Origin: Thiohalophilus sp.
GTDB lineage: Bacteria; Pseudomonadota; Gammaproteobacteria; UBA6429; Thiohalophilaceae
Direction of reading: 5' to 3'
Assembly (NCBI RefSeq): GCF_034522235.1
Contig: NZ_JAXHLN010000003.1
Location: 186,001-250,000 of the forward strand
Length of the DNA stretch: 64,000 nucleotides
Shown: piece after piece, positions 38,588 to 47,968 of the stretch
Layout: every line of letters starts with the position of its first letter
Position numbering within the stretch: the first letter of the stretch is position 1
The notes under the pieces: generated by a model
The model's input: only the letters and a program-made list of their open reading frames with translations
The model's database searches: none
Told to the model about the DNA's origin: nothing
Position numbers and translations under genes: made by a program

Positions 38588-39994
38588 GTGAGTTCGCGAG
38601 ATCGCGCTAATTCCGGTTCAACTGACGGTTTAACGAGTTCACGCGCTTACGCCCCCGACACCGTCGCGGCCCTGGCCACCCCGCCGGGGCGCGGCGGGGT
38701 CGGGATTATTCGGGTTTCGGGTCCGGCCTGTGCGGCGATTGCTGACGCGATGCTGGATCATCTGCCCCGACCGCGCCAGGCCGAATACCTCCCTTTTTAT
38801 GATAGCGCGCACCAGGCCATCGATACCGGCCTGGCGCTCTGGTTTCCCCGCCCCCATTCGTTTACCGGCGAGGATGTGCTGGAGTTGCAGGGCCACGGCG
38901 GCCCGGTGGTCATGGACATGCTGCTGGCCCGGGTGGTCGAGCTGGGGGCGCGGCTGGCCCGGCCCGGAGAGTTTTCCGAGCGGGCGTTTCTCAATGACAA
39001 ACTGGATCTCGCGCAGGCGGAAGCGGTGGCGGATCTGATCGAGGCCGGTTCCGAGCAGGCGGCGCGCTCGGCGCAGCGCTCCCTGCAGGGGGTTTTCTCT
39101 GAGTGGATTCATAGCGTGGTCGAGCAGCTGACCCAGTTGCGCATCTATGTGGAAGCGGCCATTGATTTTCCCGAGGAAGAGATCGACTTTCTTTCGGATA
39201 AACGGGTCACCGAGCAGCTCGACTGGTTACAGCGCGAGCTGGCCGAGGTGATCAAACAGGCCCATCAGGGGCAGCTGTTGCGTGAAGGGATGCGCATTGT
39301 GCTGGCCGGTCGCCCCAATACCGGCAAATCGAGTCTGCTCAATGCCCTGGCCGGGCGCGAGTCGGCCATCGTCACCCATATTGCCGGGACCACCCGCGAT
39401 GTGCTGCGCGAGGAGATCAGCATCGACGGTCTGCCGCTGCACATTATCGATACCGCCGGCCTGCGCGAGGGTGGTGATGAGGTAGAGCGACTGGGGATGG
39501 AACGCACCTGGCAGGCGATCGAACAGGCCGATCGGGTTTTGCTGCTCATCGACGACCGCCAGGGATTTGGGGAACCCGAGCAACAGATCCTGCAACAACT
39601 GCCGGCGCACTTGCCGGTCACCCGGGTTCATAACAAGATCGATCTCACCGGGCAGACGGCCCGGTTGTATGAAGATGAACAAAGTGTTTGGCTCTACCTG
39701 TCGGCAACCCGGCAGACCGGTATCGATCTGTTGCGCGATCATCTCAAGACTTGCGTGGGCTATACTCCGCAGGGTGAAGGCATGTTCATGGCGCGACGGC
39801 GGCATGTTGACGCTCTGCAACGGGCCTATGAGTTGATCGCCAATGGCGCGGCCCAGTTAAGCGAACATGGAGCCGGCGAGCTGCTGGCCGAAGATCTGCG
39901 TCAGGCGCAACAGGTGCTGGGCGAGATCACCGGCGAAGTCAGCAGCGACGATCTGCTCGGGAAAATTTTTTCCAGTTTCTGTATCGGTAAATAG
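38588..39994 (+). CDS. mnmE: tRNA modification GTPase MnmE
   Basis: A 468-residue GTPase that, with MnmG, adds carboxymethylaminomethyl (or aminomethyl) groups to U34 of certain tRNAs. The N-terminal formyl-THF domain begins [22 protein letters not shown]. The G domain has [25 protein letters not shown] and [13 protein letters not shown]. The C-terminus FSSFCIGK carries the family's invariant CIGK. The GTG at 38588 adds about 22 residues ahead of the conserved start; no other good start lies nearer. Confidence 0.95.
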   Translation: MSSRDRANSGSTDGLTSSRAYAPDTVAALATPPGRGGVGIIRVSGPACAAIADAMLDHLPRPRQAEYLPFYDSAHQAIDTGLALWFPRPHSFTGEDVLELQGHGGPVVMDMLLARVVELGARLARPGEFSERAFLNDKLDLAQAEAVADLIEAGSEQAARSAQRSLQGVFSEWIHSVVEQLTQLRIYVEAAIDFPEEEIDFLSDKRVTEQLDWLQRELAEVIKQAHQGQLLREGMRIVLAGRPNTGKSSLLNALAGRESAIVTHIAGTTRDVLREEISIDGLPLHIIDTAGLREGGDEVERLGMERTWQAIEQADRVLLLIDDRQGFGEPEQQILQQLPAHLPVTRVHNKIDLTGQTARLYEDEQSVWLYLSATRQTGIDLLRDHLKTCVGYTPQGEGMFMARRRHVDALQRAYELIANGAAQLSEHGAGELLAEDLRQAQQVLGEITGEVSSDDLLGKIFSSFCIGK

Positions 39995-40017
39995 GGCACT
40001 GCCAGGGAGCACGTCTG

Positions 40018-40833
40018 ATGGAAAGATCTCACTATTGGTTGGCGGTGTTGATCATCGCCCTTGTTAGCGGTTGTGCCACCAGTCCCACCGGCCGCTCGCA
40101 ACTGATGTTGATCTCGCCCGAAACCGCGATCAGCGAGTCGGAAAAAGCGTATATCCACACGGTCAGCACGCTGGGCCAGGAAAACAAGCTGGTCAGCGAT
40201 CCGGCTATCAATCAACGGGTGCAGGTCATCACCGGTCGGCTGGTCAATGTGGCGATACAGCGTTATCCCCGCACCCGGAACTGGAAGTGGAGTGTTGCGG
40301 TCATCGACGATGCCGAAACGGTCAACGCCTGGGCAATGGCGGGCGGGCGCATGGCGGTCTATACCGGGCTGCTCGAGCAGTTAAAATTGACCGATGCCGA
40401 GCTGGCCCAGATCATGGGCCACGAGATCGCCCATGCGCTGGCCAACCATACCGCCGAGCAGATGTCGGTGGCTTTGGCGACGCAGCTGGGGGTTACCGCG
40501 GTCGGGATCGCCACAGAGGCATCCGACAAAACCTTGACCGTCGGCGCCATTGCCGCGCAACTGGCCGTGCAATTACCCAACAGTCGTACTGCCGAGGCCG
40601 AAGCCGATCGTATCGGTATCGAACTGGCGGCGCGGGCCGGCTACGATCCCCAGGCCGCGGTGACGCTCTGGCAGAAGATGGCGAAAGCCGGCGGCGATGG
40701 TCCGCCGCAGTTTCTCAGCACCCACCCCGCGCCGGGCAATCGCCAGGCGACGCTCGCTGCCCTGGTGCCGAAAATGCGTCAACTCCGGCCCGCGACGCTC
40801 GGCCCCGTGGCCCCGGTGACCCTGGCGCGCTAG
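40018..40833 (+). CDS. M48-family metallopeptidase lipoprotein
   Basis: A 271-residue envelope protease. The lipobox VSGC (Cys19) predicts lipid anchoring. Zinc ligands are His135 and His139 with catalytic Glu136 in HEIAH, and the third ligand lies in EAEADRIG. The C-terminal FLSTHPAPGNRQA is typical of the LoiP/YcaL and BepA-like group, which degrade misassembled outer-membrane proteins. The gene starts 23 bases after mnmE. The lack of a tetratricopeptide tail points to LoiP/YcaL rather than BepA. Confidence 0.9.
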   Translation: MERSHYWLAVLIIALVSGCATSPTGRSQLMLISPETAISESEKAYIHTVSTLGQENKLVSDPAINQRVQVITGRLVNVAIQRYPRTRNWKWSVAVIDDAETVNAWAMAGGRMAVYTGLLEQLKLTDAELAQIMGHEIAHALANHTAEQMSVALATQLGVTAVGIATEASDKTLTVGAIAAQLAVQLPNSRTAEAEADRIGIELAARAGYDPQAAVTLWQKMAKAGGDGPPQFLSTHPAPGNRQATLAALVPKMRQLRPATLGPVAPVTLAR

Positions 40834-40967
40834 ATACCTGACGATCGCCTCTCTTTGAGCTGTTCGACATGGGCAACCAGCCCATCCACGGTCTCTTTTA
40901 ACAGATCGAGCTCATCGCTGATAAAGCGCTTGAGTCGGGTGCGGGGCGAATGTCGGCGCATGATCAT
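40830..40967 (-). CDS. Small coiled-coil protein downstream of the transglutaminase gene
   Basis: A 45-residue frame starting MIMRRHSPRTRLKRFISDEL, then LLKETVDGLVAHVEQLKERR: a basic N-terminus followed by a heptad-like helix. It begins 61 bases after the stop of the transglutaminase gene on the same strand and ends on the stop codon of the converging protease gene. The third codon (ATG at 40961) is an alternative start with GGA upstream. I recognise no family; codon use and the clear amphipathic helix favour a real gene. Confidence 0.45.
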   Translation of the reverse strand: MIMRRHSPRTRLKRFISDELDLLKETVDGLVAHVEQLKERRSSGI

Positions 40968-41028
40968 TCCAGACAGTGGTTGACAACAGCAGGCCATGGG
41001 GTTTTGTCACGCCGGCCATAAGTGCCAG

Positions 41029-43017
41029 TCAGGGTGAAAATCGGCGCACGGACTGACGGAGGGTTTTTAACTGTTGCCGGTATGCATCGCGGCTCAGTGG
41101 TGCATAGCGTAACAGCAGGTAGTAGCGGGTAATGCGACCGAGGGGGCCGGCCAGGGTCGGTTGTCGGCGACTGAGGCGCAGGCAAAACCGCGTTGGTGTT
41201 TCGCCGGGTGCTTTATGCCAGCCGCGGCGCGCCAGTTTGCGCAACAGGCGTCGGTAGAGGCGTGTTGCGCGATCGTCTGATTCGGGTGTTGGTCTGAACA
41301 ACAGAGCGGCAATGATCAGCAGGGCCACAACCAGGGCGATAAACAGCAGCGCGATCAGGCTGTGCCAGCTGATATTGTCGAGCCCCAGTGCTTTGAGCAG
41401 GGCATTTTGACGCGAGGAGTTATAACCGATCACCCACTGTTGCCAGCGGTTGTTGAGGGCGTCCCAGACAAAGCCGGCCTGACGCATCGATTGCTGTAGC
41501 CAGGGCCGCTCGGCGTCGAGCTGGCTGCGCACTTCGGGCTGGCGCCGGGCCAGATCGGCGCTCAGCTCCACCCGCGACGCGGGAATGACGCCGGTGGGAT
41601 CGATTCGCACCCAGCCGCGACCCTCGAGCCAGACCTCGCTCCAGGCATGGGCGTCGGATTGGCGCACGATCATGTAATCGGCCAACGGGTTCATTTCGCC
41701 GCCGTAGTAACCGGTCACCACTCGTGCGGGGATATCCGCCTGGCGCATCATCACGGTAAAGGCGGAAGCGTAATGTTCGCAATAGCCGCGCCGGGTTTCG
41801 AAGACAAACTCGTCCACCGGATCATCGAACAGCAGCGGCGGCTCGCGGGTGTAATAAAAAGGTTGTTGGGCAAAATAGTCCAGCACCGCCTTAACCAGAG
41901 CGCCCGGCGAGTCAGCGTCCGCTTTCAGTTTTGCCACCAGTTCACGGGTGCGTGGTGAGGTTGTTGCCGGTAACGCCACATAACGCGATCGTTCCGGCAG
42001 AACCGTGGCATCCAGTTGATAATCGAGGTGGGAGCGCATGGTGTAACGATAGACCTCGTTAACAGGTCGACGCGCGAGCAGCTGGTATTCGCTATTGAAC
42101 TGCGCCTTATCCGGCGGTGTTGCGGGCATGTCCAGTGCGAACAGCCATTGGCGATTATGGGGCTCGAGGGTCACCTGATAGTCCACGGTCTGACCCAGGG
42201 GATCCAGATCGAACTGTTGGGGCAGGCGGATCTGATGCGGCCGGGTTTGCCATTTGCGGCCGTTGTATTGCCAGAGTATCGGACCGCGCCAGTAGCGCTG
42301 CTCCGCTGCTGGTACCGTGCTGTCAAACTGAACACGAAATGCGACCGCATTCGAATCGGCCAGTCGGCTGATGCGCCCCGGCTCCATTTCATCGCTCAGG
42401 CCGGTTTGTGCGCTGGCGGTATCTTCCGGGAGTGCCCACAGGGGGCCGGGAATGCGCGGAAACAGCACAAACAGGATCAGCGCTACAGGTAGTGCCTGGA
42501 TCAGCAGCCGCAAGGCGAGTCGCAAGTCGCGTAACAAGGGTTGGCGTTGAAAAGCCCGCCCCGGATGTTGAAAGCTGATCAGGCTGGCGATCAGCAAAGT
42601 CACGACCACCAGGATATAGGCGCCCATGAGCAGTGACTGACTGAACAAAAAGGCGGTGACCATGACAAAGAAAGCAAGAAAGATCACGACCGTGACATCC
42701 CGCCAGCTGCGCATCTCGAACAGCTTGAGTGCCAGCATCAGCAGTAACAGGGCGCTGCCGGCCTCGCGCCCGACCAAGGTTCGATAGGTGGCCAACAGGG
42801 CAAGAATCGCCAGCACCACCAGCGCGGTGCGCACGAAGCGGTTGGGCAGTGGCACCCACCCGGCGTCGTGTAGCAGCCGCCAGCCGATCGCCAGCAGCGT
42901 GGCCAGGGCGAGCCACAGCGGCAGGTGCGACAGATGCGGCAGGATCACCAGCAAGATGCTGAAAAGTAACAGGCCATTGGCCAGAGGCGGGCGAGGCAGG
43001 CGCACAGAGCGGAACAT
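41029..43017 (-). CDS. Transglutaminase-like membrane protein (TgpA/DUF3488 family)
   Basis: A 662-residue inner-membrane protein. About six N-terminal helices form the DUF3488 part. The periplasmic transglutaminase core has the catalytic Cys in RRGYCEHYASAF, His in SDAHAWSEVWLEG and Asp in RIDPTGV. One more helix (about 540-560) is followed by a cytoplasmic DUF4129-like tail (ATRLYRRLLRKLARRGWHK). The ATG at 43017 lies just after the DUF58 stop. With MoxR ATPase and DUF58 genes it forms a widespread trio whose precise role is not settled; TgpA is essential in Pseudomonas aeruginosa. Confidence 0.88.
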   Translation of the reverse strand: MFRSVRLPRPPLANGLLLFSILLVILPHLSHLPLWLALATLLAIGWRLLHDAGWVPLPNRFVRTALVVLAILALLATYRTLVGREAGSALLLLMLALKLFEMRSWRDVTVVIFLAFFVMVTAFLFSQSLLMGAYILVVVTLLIASLISFQHPGRAFQRQPLLRDLRLALRLLIQALPVALILFVLFPRIPGPLWALPEDTASAQTGLSDEMEPGRISRLADSNAVAFRVQFDSTVPAAEQRYWRGPILWQYNGRKWQTRPHQIRLPQQFDLDPLGQTVDYQVTLEPHNRQWLFALDMPATPPDKAQFNSEYQLLARRPVNEVYRYTMRSHLDYQLDATVLPERSRYVALPATTSPRTRELVAKLKADADSPGALVKAVLDYFAQQPFYYTREPPLLFDDPVDEFVFETRRGYCEHYASAFTVMMRQADIPARVVTGYYGGEMNPLADYMIVRQSDAHAWSEVWLEGRGWVRIDPTGVIPASRVELSADLARRQPEVRSQLDAERPWLQQSMRQAGFVWDALNNRWQQWVIGYNSSRQNALLKALGLDNISWHSLIALLFIALVVALLIIAALLFRPTPESDDRATRLYRRLLRKLARRGWHKAPGETPTRFCLRLSRRQPTLAGPLGRITRYYLLLRYAPLSRDAYRQQLKTLRQSVRRFSP

Positions 43018-43021
43018 GCGA

Positions 43022-43969
43022 TCAGCCGAACAGCGCCAGTGCCTCAAGGCACTGTTGCCGGTGTTGCGGGCCGCGGCCCGGTTCCAGGAGCCGATCCGGG
43101 AGCCACAGACCGTACTCCAGATCCTGCCGCTCGGCTTCCAGGACCCAGCGGCACAATTGGCTCAGCCGCACCTCCACCGCCAGTCCCTCCAGCGTGCGCC
43201 AGTCCAGCCACAGCCGCTCGCTGCGATCACCGCCGAACTGTTTGGTCAGCAGGCCCTGTTCCCGTGCCAGCGCTTTCCAGTGAATGTGTTTAAGCGAATC
43301 GCCGCTGCGATAGCCGCGCAGTCCGGCAAAGTCGTCACTGCCCAGACCCTGATCGCCCAGCAGGCTGGCCATGTAGCGAGAGGCTTGTGGCAGACGTTCC
43401 TCGGCCGCCGGTGCCGGATAGACCAGATACTGCGCGTCGGGTACGACATGACTCCAGGCCCGGAACAACCCGAGGGGAAAGGTGGAGGCCAGGATAAAGC
43501 GGCCGACGGGCTGCCAGCCGCGGGCGCCGGCCGGTTTGTGCAGGGTAACGGTGGTGTGGCGCCCGGGCGGCACATCGAACACCATGAACGGCTGATCGGC
43601 AAAAGCGAGGCGGTAGCGGGTGGCCGGACCGGGATTGGCCAGGATCACCGGGACGCTGACCTCGCCACCGGCAAAAACCGGGGGAATCGTTGCCACACGG
43701 AGCTGCAGTTGCAGCAGATTGCGATAGGTATGGAGGATGGCGACCAGTGCAATGCTGCCCAGCAGGAAAGTGAGAAAATAGCCGAGGCTGTTGTTGTAAT
43801 TGATGGCCCCGATCAGAATCACCGCCAGGGTGACGGCAAAAAAAACCCCCTGCCGGGTCGGCAGAATATAGACATTGCGCCGGTTGAGCGTCCAGGGCGC
43901 GGGACTGGGGGCATCGCCCTGGAGAAAACGGGACAGATTAAAGCGCTGGATCAGCGAAGCGGCGCGCAT
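43022..43969 (-). CDS. DUF58-domain protein of MoxR-linked operon
   Basis: A 315-residue protein with two adjacent membrane helices (about 34-78) and a C-terminal DUF58 region. The characteristic motif is FAGLRGYRSGDSLKHIHWKALAR, resembling the start of a von Willebrand-like domain. It lies between a MoxR ATPase and a transglutaminase gene with gaps of only a few bases. The ATG at 43969 is chosen because it follows the MoxR stop; a longer frame upstream overlaps that gene and is unconserved. Confidence 0.87.
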   Translation of the reverse strand: MRAASLIQRFNLSRFLQGDAPSPAPWTLNRRNVYILPTRQGVFFAVTLAVILIGAINYNNSLGYFLTFLLGSIALVAILHTYRNLLQLQLRVATIPPVFAGGEVSVPVILANPGPATRYRLAFADQPFMVFDVPPGRHTTVTLHKPAGARGWQPVGRFILASTFPLGLFRAWSHVVPDAQYLVYPAPAAEERLPQASRYMASLLGDQGLGSDDFAGLRGYRSGDSLKHIHWKALAREQGLLTKQFGGDRSERLWLDWRTLEGLAVEVRLSQLCRWVLEAERQDLEYGLWLPDRLLEPGRGPQHRQQCLEALALFG

Positions 43970-43976
43970 CGCCGGC

Positions 43977-44912
43977 TCAGGGGATCGGCACGTCCAGCAG
44001 CTGTTGCACCAGCCGCTCGAGTGCGTGGCCGCTTTCGCCCGTCGCCGGGCGCAGTCGGTGGGTGACGACACCGGGCAACACCGCCTGCAGATCATCGGGC
44101 AGGACATGATCCCGATCGGCCAGCAACGCCCAGGCGCGGGCTGCGCGCAATAACGCCAGCCCGGCGCGCGGCGACAGACCGGTGACGATCTCCGGGTGTT
44201 CGCGACTCAGCGCGACAATCGCCTGCAGGTAATCGAGCAAGCCGTCACTGACATAAATTCGACTGACCGCCTGCTGATAGATCAGCAGATCCTCGGGGTC
44301 GAGGACGGGCCCCAGATGCTCCAGCAATTCGCGGCGATCGACGCCACTTAACAACGCACGTTCGGCACCGATATCCGGGTAGCCCAGCTCCAGGCGAATC
44401 AGGAAGCGATCCAGTTGCGATTCCGGCAGGGCGAAGGTACCAATCTGATAGGTCGGGTTCTGCGTCGCGATCACGAAAAAAGGCTCGGGTAGATCGCGGG
44501 TCTGTCCCTCCATGGTGACCTGACGCTCCTCCATCGCTTCGAGCAAGGCGCTCTGGGTCTTGGGGGTGGCCCGGTTGACTTCGTCGGCCAGAACCAGCTG
44601 GGCAAAGATGGGCCCCGGGTGAAACTTGAACTGCCCCGTGGCCTGCTCATAGACCGATACCCCGAGAATGTCGGCGGGCAGCAGATCGCTGGTAAACTGG
44701 ATACGCTGATACTGGAGTCCCATAACCGCGGCGATAGCATGGGCCAGGGTGGTTTTACCCACCCCCGGCTGATCCTCGATCAGCAGATGGCCGCGGGCCA
44801 GCAGGCAGGTGACGGCCAGATGAATCGACTCTTGTTTGCCGACGATGATCTCGCCAAGACGGGCGATGGCCTGATGCAGGGGGCGGGTATCGGGTTTGAC
44901 CGGACTGTCCAT
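43977..44912 (-). CDS. MoxR-family AAA+ ATPase
   Basis: A 311-residue ATPase: Walker A EDQPGVGKTTLAHAIA, Walker B LVLADEVNRATPKTQSALLEAM, sensor FFVIATQNP and arginine-finger region ESQLDRFLIRLELGYP. MoxR proteins act as chaperone-like machines for the maturation of partner proteins, often the DUF58 product encoded next. The ATG at 44912 is preferred to a GTG four codons earlier. It is divergent from the aminopeptidase gene. Confidence 0.9.
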   Translation of the reverse strand: MDSPVKPDTRPLHQAIARLGEIIVGKQESIHLAVTCLLARGHLLIEDQPGVGKTTLAHAIAAVMGLQYQRIQFTSDLLPADILGVSVYEQATGQFKFHPGPIFAQLVLADEVNRATPKTQSALLEAMEERQVTMEGQTRDLPEPFFVIATQNPTYQIGTFALPESQLDRFLIRLELGYPDIGAERALLSGVDRRELLEHLGPVLDPEDLLIYQQAVSRIYVSDGLLDYLQAIVALSREHPEIVTGLSPRAGLALLRAARAWALLADRDHVLPDDLQAVLPGVVTHRLRPATGESGHALERLVQQLLDVPIP

Positions 44913-45015
44913 AATCACTCGCACAAAAGGTGTAGAAAATCTGACACACTATTATATAGTAGATTCATTCCTGTATCGGCGTCGCCCGCCGACAATTTAC
45001 CGAAAAGGCGATTCT

Positions 45016-46059
45016 GTGCGTACCCTCCTGCTGTTGTTTGTGATCGTCATCACCCTGCCGGGTTGCAGCACCCTCACCTATTATCTCGATGCGGTCAACG
45101 GCCATGCCGGGATTCTCAACCAGCAACGGCCGGTCAGTGAGGTCATCAAGGATCCCGGTACCCGCGATGCCGTGCGTCAGGCGCTGATTCAGCTTCAACA
45201 GGCACGCCGTTTTGCCGTTGATGTTCTGCTGCTGCCGGATAATGACAGTTACCGTTATTACGCCGACATTGGCCGTGAGTATGCGGTATGGAATGTGATC
45301 GCCACGCCCGAGCTGTCGGTGAAACCCCGGCAATGGTGTTTCCTGTTTGCCGGGTGTCTTAATTATCGCGGCTATTTTGCCGAATACAAAGCACAGGCGT
45401 ATGCGCAACAACTGCAGCAGCAAGGTGACGATACCCATGTCGCCGGCGCGCGCGCCTATTCCACATTGGGCTGGTTTGATGATCCGCTGCTCAATACCAT
45501 GCTGTTAAAGAATGAAGCCAGCCGCCTCGGCGTGCTTTTTCATGAGCTGGCGCATCAGAAAATCTATATCGAGGATGACCCGGCGTTTAACGAAGGCTTT
45601 GCCGTGTTTGTTCAACAGGAGGGCGTCAGACGCAGGTTTGAAGCGCAGGGCCGGCACGAAGAGGTCGATCGATACCGGCAAACAGTGGCGCGTCGCGCCC
45701 GGTTCCATGGGCTGTTACTTGAAACCCGGGAAAAGCTGGCCCGGCTGTATGCCAGCCAGCAACCGGCTGCGGTCAAGCGTGAGCAAAAGCAACAACACTT
45801 TGCCGATCTCAAGCAGGCCTATCGACAGCTAAAACAGCAGTGGAACGGCTATGACGGTTATGATGAATGGATGCAACAACCGTTAAACAACGCTCATTTG
45901 GCACTGATCGCGACTTACCGCGAGCAGGTTGATCGGTTTGAAAAGTTGCTCGATCATTATAACGGCGATCTGACGGCGTTCTATGCGGAGGTAGAGCGGC
46001 TTGCGAAACTTTCCCCCGAGCAGCGAAAAACCGCATTGATAAACAACGTTGACGAATGA
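45016..46059 (+). CDS. Predicted lipoprotein aminopeptidase (DUF2265-like)
   Basis: A 347-residue protein with a lipobox (LPGC, about Cys15) and a zinc-protease motif FHELAHQKIYI followed by NEGFAVFVQQEG, the gluzincin-like pattern of the COG4324 predicted aminopeptidases. Two helical regions rich in Gln and Arg follow. The GTG at 45016 has AAGG about eight bases upstream and gives a proper lipoprotein signal. The peptidase activity is predicted for the family. Confidence 0.8.
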   Translation: MRTLLLLFVIVITLPGCSTLTYYLDAVNGHAGILNQQRPVSEVIKDPGTRDAVRQALIQLQQARRFAVDVLLLPDNDSYRYYADIGREYAVWNVIATPELSVKPRQWCFLFAGCLNYRGYFAEYKAQAYAQQLQQQGDDTHVAGARAYSTLGWFDDPLLNTMLLKNEASRLGVLFHELAHQKIYIEDDPAFNEGFAVFVQQEGVRRRFEAQGRHEEVDRYRQTVARRARFHGLLLETREKLARLYASQQPAAVKREQKQQHFADLKQAYRQLKQQWNGYDGYDEWMQQPLNNAHLALIATYREQVDRFEKLLDHYNGDLTAFYAEVERLAKLSPEQRKTALINNVDE

Positions 46060-46078
46060 AAAATCAGCTTACCCTCAA

Positions 46079-46113
46079 TACTAAGTACTAAGTACTAAGT
46101 ACTAAGTACTCAG
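46079..46113. repeat. Tandem heptamer array TACTAAG x5
   Basis: Four exact copies of TACTAAG and one TACTCAG, just after the aminopeptidase stop. The unit junctions contain the self-complementary AGTACT. Confidence 0.9.
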
Positions 46114-46141
46114 AACTTTTAAGCATTCAAAATTGCTTTTG

Positions 46142-46170
46142 TAAATAAAACGGGGCGGTAGAACCGCCCC
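46142..46170 (-). terminator. Rho-independent terminator of pfp
   Basis: On the minus strand, an 8-bp stem GGGGCGGT-TCT-ACCGCCCC is followed by GTTTTATTT, 38 bases after the pfp stop. Confidence 0.85.
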
Positions 46171-46207
46171 AACTGCTTACTGCTTTATGGTTGTTTTTGT
46201 TAACCGG

Positions 46208-47536
46208 TCATACGGTGAAGTTTTTCAGTTTCTTCGTAACAGCCACGTTCTTCAGCCGGACATACCTGGGCAGGCCGTCCTTGTAGGGCGGATAGTCCTC
46301 GCCCTTGATCAACGGCAGCATGTAGTCACGGCATTTTTTGGTGATACCAAAGCCATCCCTGGTGATGAAGTTATCCGGCATCATCTTCTCGACATTGGCA
46401 ACCTTGGACAGCGGCGCCATGCCGACTTTCCATTTAAACGGCTTGTTAGAGATGCGATCCACCGTGGGCATTACCGCATTGTGTCCCTTGATGGCGAGTT
46501 GTACAGCCGCCTTGCCCATGGCATAGGCCATGTCCACATCGGTCTTGGAGGCGATATGGCGCGCGGAGCGTTGCAGGTAATCGGCAACGGCCCAGTGGTT
46601 CTTGTAACCCAGTTCACTGCCCACCATCTCGGCGATCACTGTGGCGGCACCACCCAACTGGGCGTGGCCGAAGGCGTCCTTGCGATCGGATTCGGCCAGA
46701 AAACGACCGTCGGGCCAGTGTACTCCTTCGGAAACCACGACCGAGCAATAACCGTGTTTCTTGACCATTTGATCGACCCTGGCCAGGAATTTCTTCTGAT
46801 CGAACTTCACTTCCGGGAACAGGATCACGATCGGGATCTCGGTGTCTTCACTGGAGGCCAGGCCACCGGCGGCGGCAATCCAGCCGGCATGGCGACCCAT
46901 GACTTCGATGACGAAGACCTTGGTTGAGGTCTTGGCCATGGACTGTACGTCGAAGCTTGCCTCGCGGGTGGAGACGGCAATGTATTTGGCCACAGAGCCG
47001 AAGCCGGGACAGTTGTCGGTAATGGGCAGATCGTTATCCACGGTCTTGGGTACATGAATCGCCTGCACCGGATAGCCCATCTTCTCTGACAGCATGGAGA
47101 CCTTGTGGCAGGTGTCGGCCGAGTCGCCGCCACCGTTATAGAAGAAGTAACCGATGTTGTGCGCTTCGAACACCTCGATGAGCCGTTCGTACTCGCGGCG
47201 GTTGTCTTCCAGGCTCTTTAATTTATAACGGCAGGAGCCGAAGGCGCCAGCGGGCGTATGGCGCAGCGCCTTGATCGCGGAGGCGGACTCCTTGCTGGTA
47301 TCGATCAGATCCTCGGTCAGCGCGCCGATAATGCCGTTGCGGCCGGCATAGACCTTGCCTATCTTGTTCTTGTTGTTGCGCGCGGTTTCAATCACGCCGG
47401 CCGCACTGGCGTTGATCACGGCGGTCACCCCGCCGGACTGGGCGTAAAAGGCGTTTTTGGGCGCCTCTTTTTTTACGCGACGGGTACTGGTTTTTTTCTT
47501 TGCAACTTTCTTTTTGGCCTTTTTCTTGGCAGCCAT
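46208..47536 (-). CDS. pfp: Pyrophosphate-type 6-phosphofructokinase with Lys-rich N-terminal tail
   Basis: A 442-residue phosphofructokinase. The phosphoryl-donor site reads GGGDSADT (135-142), and PKTVDND has Lys164 where ATP enzymes carry Gly (PGTIDND). Both are features of pyrophosphate-dependent enzymes, which interconvert fructose-6-phosphate and fructose-1,6-bisphosphate reversibly. Residues 1-27 form an unusual histone-H1-like tail (MAAKKKAKKKVAKKK, then TSTRRVKKEAPK) before the conserved NAFYAQSGGVTAVINAS. The start has AAGGGGAA upstream. Use of pyrophosphate as donor is inferred from the motifs. Confidence 0.88.
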   Translation of the reverse strand: MAAKKKAKKKVAKKKTSTRRVKKEAPKNAFYAQSGGVTAVINASAAGVIETARNNKNKIGKVYAGRNGIIGALTEDLIDTSKESASAIKALRHTPAGAFGSCRYKLKSLEDNRREYERLIEVFEAHNIGYFFYNGGGDSADTCHKVSMLSEKMGYPVQAIHVPKTVDNDLPITDNCPGFGSVAKYIAVSTREASFDVQSMAKTSTKVFVIEVMGRHAGWIAAAGGLASSEDTEIPIVILFPEVKFDQKKFLARVDQMVKKHGYCSVVVSEGVHWPDGRFLAESDRKDAFGHAQLGGAATVIAEMVGSELGYKNHWAVADYLQRSARHIASKTDVDMAYAMGKAAVQLAIKGHNAVMPTVDRISNKPFKWKVGMAPLSKVANVEKMMPDNFITRDGFGITKKCRDYMLPLIKGEDYPPYKDGLPRYVRLKNVAVTKKLKNFTV

Positions 47537-47617
47537 AGCGGGTTCCCCTTTTTAACTGGATACGCTGGTATCGATTTATGGAACAACAATGCCCGCACGC
47601 GGCAGGCATTATGAAAA

Positions 47618-47839
47618 TTACTGGCTGAGCTCCGTGATCGTGTTGCTCCGCAATTCATGGCCGGCCTGCACAAAAAGGCAGCCGCCTTTTCCCCGGTACA
47701 CGGCCGGTTCCCGATCGGTCGGGTAACGCCGCGAACGAATATCGGCGCGATGCAGTTCGAGCGGAGGGTGATAACGCTCTTCCAGGGCCGTCTCGAGGGT
47801 CCTGATTGTCGCACCGGCGAAGACCGGGATTTGGCTCAT
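47618..47839 (-). CDS. Small conserved-looking hypothetical protein
   Basis: A 73-residue protein starting MSQIPVFAGATIRTLETALEERYHPPLELHRADI and containing TDREPAVYRGKGGCLFVQAGHELRS. A good ribosome site (AAGGAA, ten bases ahead) supports the ATG at 47839. It is compact and mixed alpha/beta by composition, with one Cys. I do not recognise the family. It lies between ubiJ and pfp on the same strand. Confidence 0.6.
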   Translation of the reverse strand: MSQIPVFAGATIRTLETALEERYHPPLELHRADIRSRRYPTDREPAVYRGKGGCLFVQAGHELRSNTITELSQ

Positions 47840-47968
47840 GGTTTCTGTTCCTTCGAGCAGATTCAAAGGCAAAGCATACCGCAATACCTTCAAAATTGCA
47901 TGGCGCCCTATTCTGGGAGACTGAGAGACGGGTGCAAATGAACTTTTATATAGCCGGCAAAGCGGGGT

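Noticed and set aside
42788..44065. Open frame antisense to the DUF58 and transglutaminase genes
   Set aside because: Runs across two coupled genes; composition of a shadow.
46079..46113. CRISPR-like array
   Set aside because: Heptamers are head to tail without spacers.
46187..46927. Open frame antisense to pfp
   Set aside because: The minus strand encodes an unmistakable phosphofructokinase with its own terminator.
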